From assembly GCA_949747515.1 (NCBI GenBank), contig CATKFO010000068.1, positions 1 through 54,264 on the forward strand: 54,264 bases of DNA, in the 5' to 3' direction. The stretch comes from an uncultured Eubacteriales bacterium. Lineage in GTDB: Bacteria; Bacillota; Clostridia; Oscillospirales; CAG-272. Below are positions 52,620 through 54,264 of this stretch, one piece after another. Below the pieces are notes generated by a model that saw only the letters and a program-made list of their open reading frames with translations, made no database searches and was not told the DNA's origin. Each line of letters begins with the position of its first letter. Within the stretch, counting starts at the first letter, position 1. The position numbers and the translations under genes are program-made.

Positions 52620-53504
52620 ATGGCTGAAAACAGAAATTCGTGTTTTATGCAGCCTGAGCGCGGACGTGAAATGGTATGTATAGACACATACCGAATTCTC
52701 GATTCCTGCCGCGACAAGGACTGCTTTGAGGACGTGAGAGTATATCTCACCTGCTACGGTCAGGAAATTATCGACAGAACCAACGTTGTCCGCGCAAAAA
52801 GCGCAAAAGTTCTTTGGTCGTACATCGATATAGAGCCCGTTCCTTTCAACCGTGGGTTTTATCAGTTATCCATAAGAATATACATTAAAGTCTTCTGCGA
52901 AGCGTGTCTCGGTCCTGGAAATCTTCAGGAAGTAGACGGAATCGCTATCGTCGAGAAAAAAGTAATTCTTTTCGGCAGCGAGGGAAATGTTAGCGTGTTC
53001 AAAAGCGAAGCCGGACGCGATTGCTTCTGCTCCGGCGGCATGAGCTGTCCGTCTAAGAAATCCAACAATCTGCCTATAGCCGTACTTGAAACGGTAGATC
53101 CTATAATTCTTTCTTCAAAGATCGTGGAACCGTCTCGCTATTCGCCGTGCTGCTGCCCGTGCTGCATAGACGAAGTACCGGAATGCGTATGTTCTTCAGT
53201 AAGCGGAGATCTTACGGACAACAGCGACTCCAACAAGCTGCTCATTTCTCTTGGAATCTTCTCCGTCGTACGTATCGAGCGTCCCGCTCAGTATATGATC
53301 AACGCGGTGGAATATTGCGTGCCTGAGAAAGAATGCCGCGCGCCCGTAGAGGACGATCCGTGCAGCCTCTTTAAGAGCATGGCGTTCCCTGTTAGAGAAT
53401 TCTGTCCTCCCTCGCACATTCCGTGCAAGCAGGATCCATGCAAGCTTGAACCGTGTAAATCCGATGAAAAGCGAAATATTTGCGGCTGCGGTTGCGGAGA
53501 ATAA
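52620..53504 (+). CDS. Cys-rich Clostridial protein of unknown function
   Basis: A 294-residue protein that I recognise only as a conserved hypothetical type in Clostridia. The N-terminal two-thirds (CFMQPERGREMVCIDTYR, VWVLT-like strands, DIEPVPFNRGFYQ) form a beta-rich domain. A central Cys cluster (CCCPCC) is followed by a second repeat-like segment (IERPAQYMINAVEYCVPEKEC). The tail is a Cys/Pro/Lys repeat ending CGCGCGE. Many Cys spaced with Pro suggest a disulfide-linked structural protein, perhaps of the spore coat; this is inference. AAAGG lies 13 nt before the chosen ATG. A nearer ATG at 52608 sits too close to the site. Confidence 0.7.
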   Translation: MAENRNSCFMQPERGREMVCIDTYRILDSCRDKDCFEDVRVYLTCYGQEIIDRTNVVRAKSAKVLWSYIDIEPVPFNRGFYQLSIRIYIKVFCEACLGPGNLQEVDGIAIVEKKVILFGSEGNVSVFKSEAGRDCFCSGGMSCPSKKSNNLPIAVLETVDPIILSSKIVEPSRYSPCCCPCCIDEVPECVCSSVSGDLTDNSDSNKLLISLGIFSVVRIERPAQYMINAVEYCVPEKECRAPVEDDPCSLFKSMAFPVREFCPPSHIPCKQDPCKLEPCKSDEKRNICGCGCGE

Positions 53505-53543
53505 CCAAGTAAAAGGTTCTGATACGACAATTTAGCATAACCA

Positions 53544-53579
53544 AAAAGCTCGTCTTCGTTTTCGATGGCGAGCTTTTTT
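53544..53579 (+). terminator. Terminator after the Cys-rich gene
   Basis: AAAAGCTCG pairs with CGAGCTTTTTT. It lies 40 nt past the stop. The following 53580-53751 holds nothing I can identify. Confidence 0.85.
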
Positions 53580-53751
53580 CTGATATTATGTGGAGCGACC
53601 AATGTTTACGCTGCTCTCGGATTTTAGAAGCGTAGCCGGATTACAATCAATATTTCAAGCTTAACGAAACGCCGAAATTTTAAGTTTTATCTCCCTGCAT
53701 GATTTTCAACGTGAAAGTATTCGTTATTTTTTAAAGCATAACTTCTATATC

Positions 53752-54264
53752 GCTTTTTTCGAGAAAAAAGCTGAGCAAAAAAGCTTTAGCGGCGGCATAA
53801 GTCTCGCGCGGGATTATGCTCTGCTGCGCTGGGATAAAGCAATACGTACCCCGCCTCGGTATCTCCTGACGCGAAGCTTTCCTACAGGTAAGCTTGTGTT
53901 TCTCAAATTGAAGAGCTAGCGCCGCTCTGCGGCGTAACTCTCGCTCACGCCGTATAAAGTAGGCTCGAGGTGTTAGGCAGTTACAGACGATAACGAAGCA
54001 TTTTAAATTATCGCAAGGCTTATCGAAAGCAAACCGTAAATATATATGCTAACGTATTGCTTTTGGAACCCAATTTGTCTGTCGCTCAACTCCGCCTGCT
54101 GAGCGAACGTCTCATTTTGACAGCCTCTCAAACAGCTGTTGAAGCATGCTTCATTTCAACAAGCTTACGAAAGCAGTTTGCCTGCATATTTGCAGTCAAA
54201 CTGCGAAGATTCTTTGCGAAGCGAATTATACTAAGCTTTCTTTGATTACTTTCTTTCTGGAAAG
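53752..54264 (-). repeat. Right copy of terminal inverted repeat
   Basis: Reverse-complement counterpart of 1-541. The inner boundary is the perfect hairpin GCTTTTTT-CGAG-AAAAAAGC (53752-53771). Further inverted repeats include AAGCTT...AAGCTT around CCT/AGG (about 53874-53895). The most outward is a long stem near 54172-54203 in which GCAGTTTG/CAAACTGC encloses CTGCA/TGCAG. A 62-codon frame at 54057-54245 is open here, but a one-base indel against the left copy breaks its start, so it is unlikely to be coding. The outer limit is cut by the window. Confidence 0.85.

Noticed and set aside
54057..54245. 62-codon open frame inside the right terminal repeat
   Set aside because: The left copy has a one-base indel near the start of this frame and its substitutions show no bias to silent sites. 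The frame follows the palindromes rather than a protein.
1..54264. CRISPR array, prophage, integron or transposon
   Set aside because: No regularly spaced direct repeats, no cas, integrase, transposase or phage structural genes. The terminal inverted repeats have no associated mobility gene.

Overview
The window looks like one whole contig from an anaerobic, uncultured member of the Clostridia. The basis is an NAD-linked [FeFe]-hydrogenase operon, GatCAB together with AsnRS, a CD1247-type protein, a DUF6514-type protein, Gram-positive promoters (TTGACA, 17 bp, TATAAT) and AAAGG-type ribosome binding sites. There are no rRNA genes, tRNAs, CRISPR arrays, transposases or phage genes. Both ends of the window lie inside diverged inverted copies of one ~500 bp, hairpin-rich, non-coding repeat, which probably explains why the contig stops there.

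Layout. 0.6-8 kb holds housekeeping genes: a BrkB/YihY membrane protein diverges from an nfo-(gatC-like)-gatA-gatB operon, followed by asnS and a HAD phosphatase. 8.4-12 kb holds a Ca2+-type P-type ATPase and an aldo/keto reductase. 12.2-21.7 kb is a ten-gene leftward operon from one promoter at 21.7 kb: mrp, a NuoE-like subunit, DRTGG protein, RsbW-like ATPase, sensory-type hydrogenase paralogue, second DRTGG protein, PHP protein, second ATPase, 2Fe-2S protein, NuoF-like subunit and catalytic HydA. The enzyme subunits bracket a block of signalling-type genes. 21.9-28.2 kb holds a tiny ferritin-like protein, a HAD phosphatase, an MBOAT/DHHW O-acyltransferase pair, a degenerate RadC and a beta-lactamase-fold hydrolase.

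28.3-50.1 kb is an accessory region: a GH95-like glycosidase, a 969-residue unassigned protein with glycosidase-like architecture, a lipoprotein polysaccharide deacetylase, an M16C peptidase, a heterodimeric ABC exporter behind a ~230 nt leader, an AraC/GyrI-type regulator, a CapA-like protein, a Gfo/Idh/MocA oxidoreductase with an operator-like palindrome, the CD1247-type/efp pair and a clan-D alpha-galactosidase-like enzyme. The glycosidases have no signal peptides, so they probably act on imported oligosaccharides. 50.5-53.5 kb holds a DUF6514-type protein, a HExxH protein broken by a frameshift in an A6 run, and a Cys-rich protein typical of Clostridia.

Functional picture: fermentative H2/NADH metabolism with redox-sensing control, indirect Gln-tRNA synthesis, envelope polysaccharide acylation and deacetylation, and intracellular breakdown of fucosylated or galactosylated glycans. 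Functions are assigned by reading translated sequence and motifs; no database search was run.
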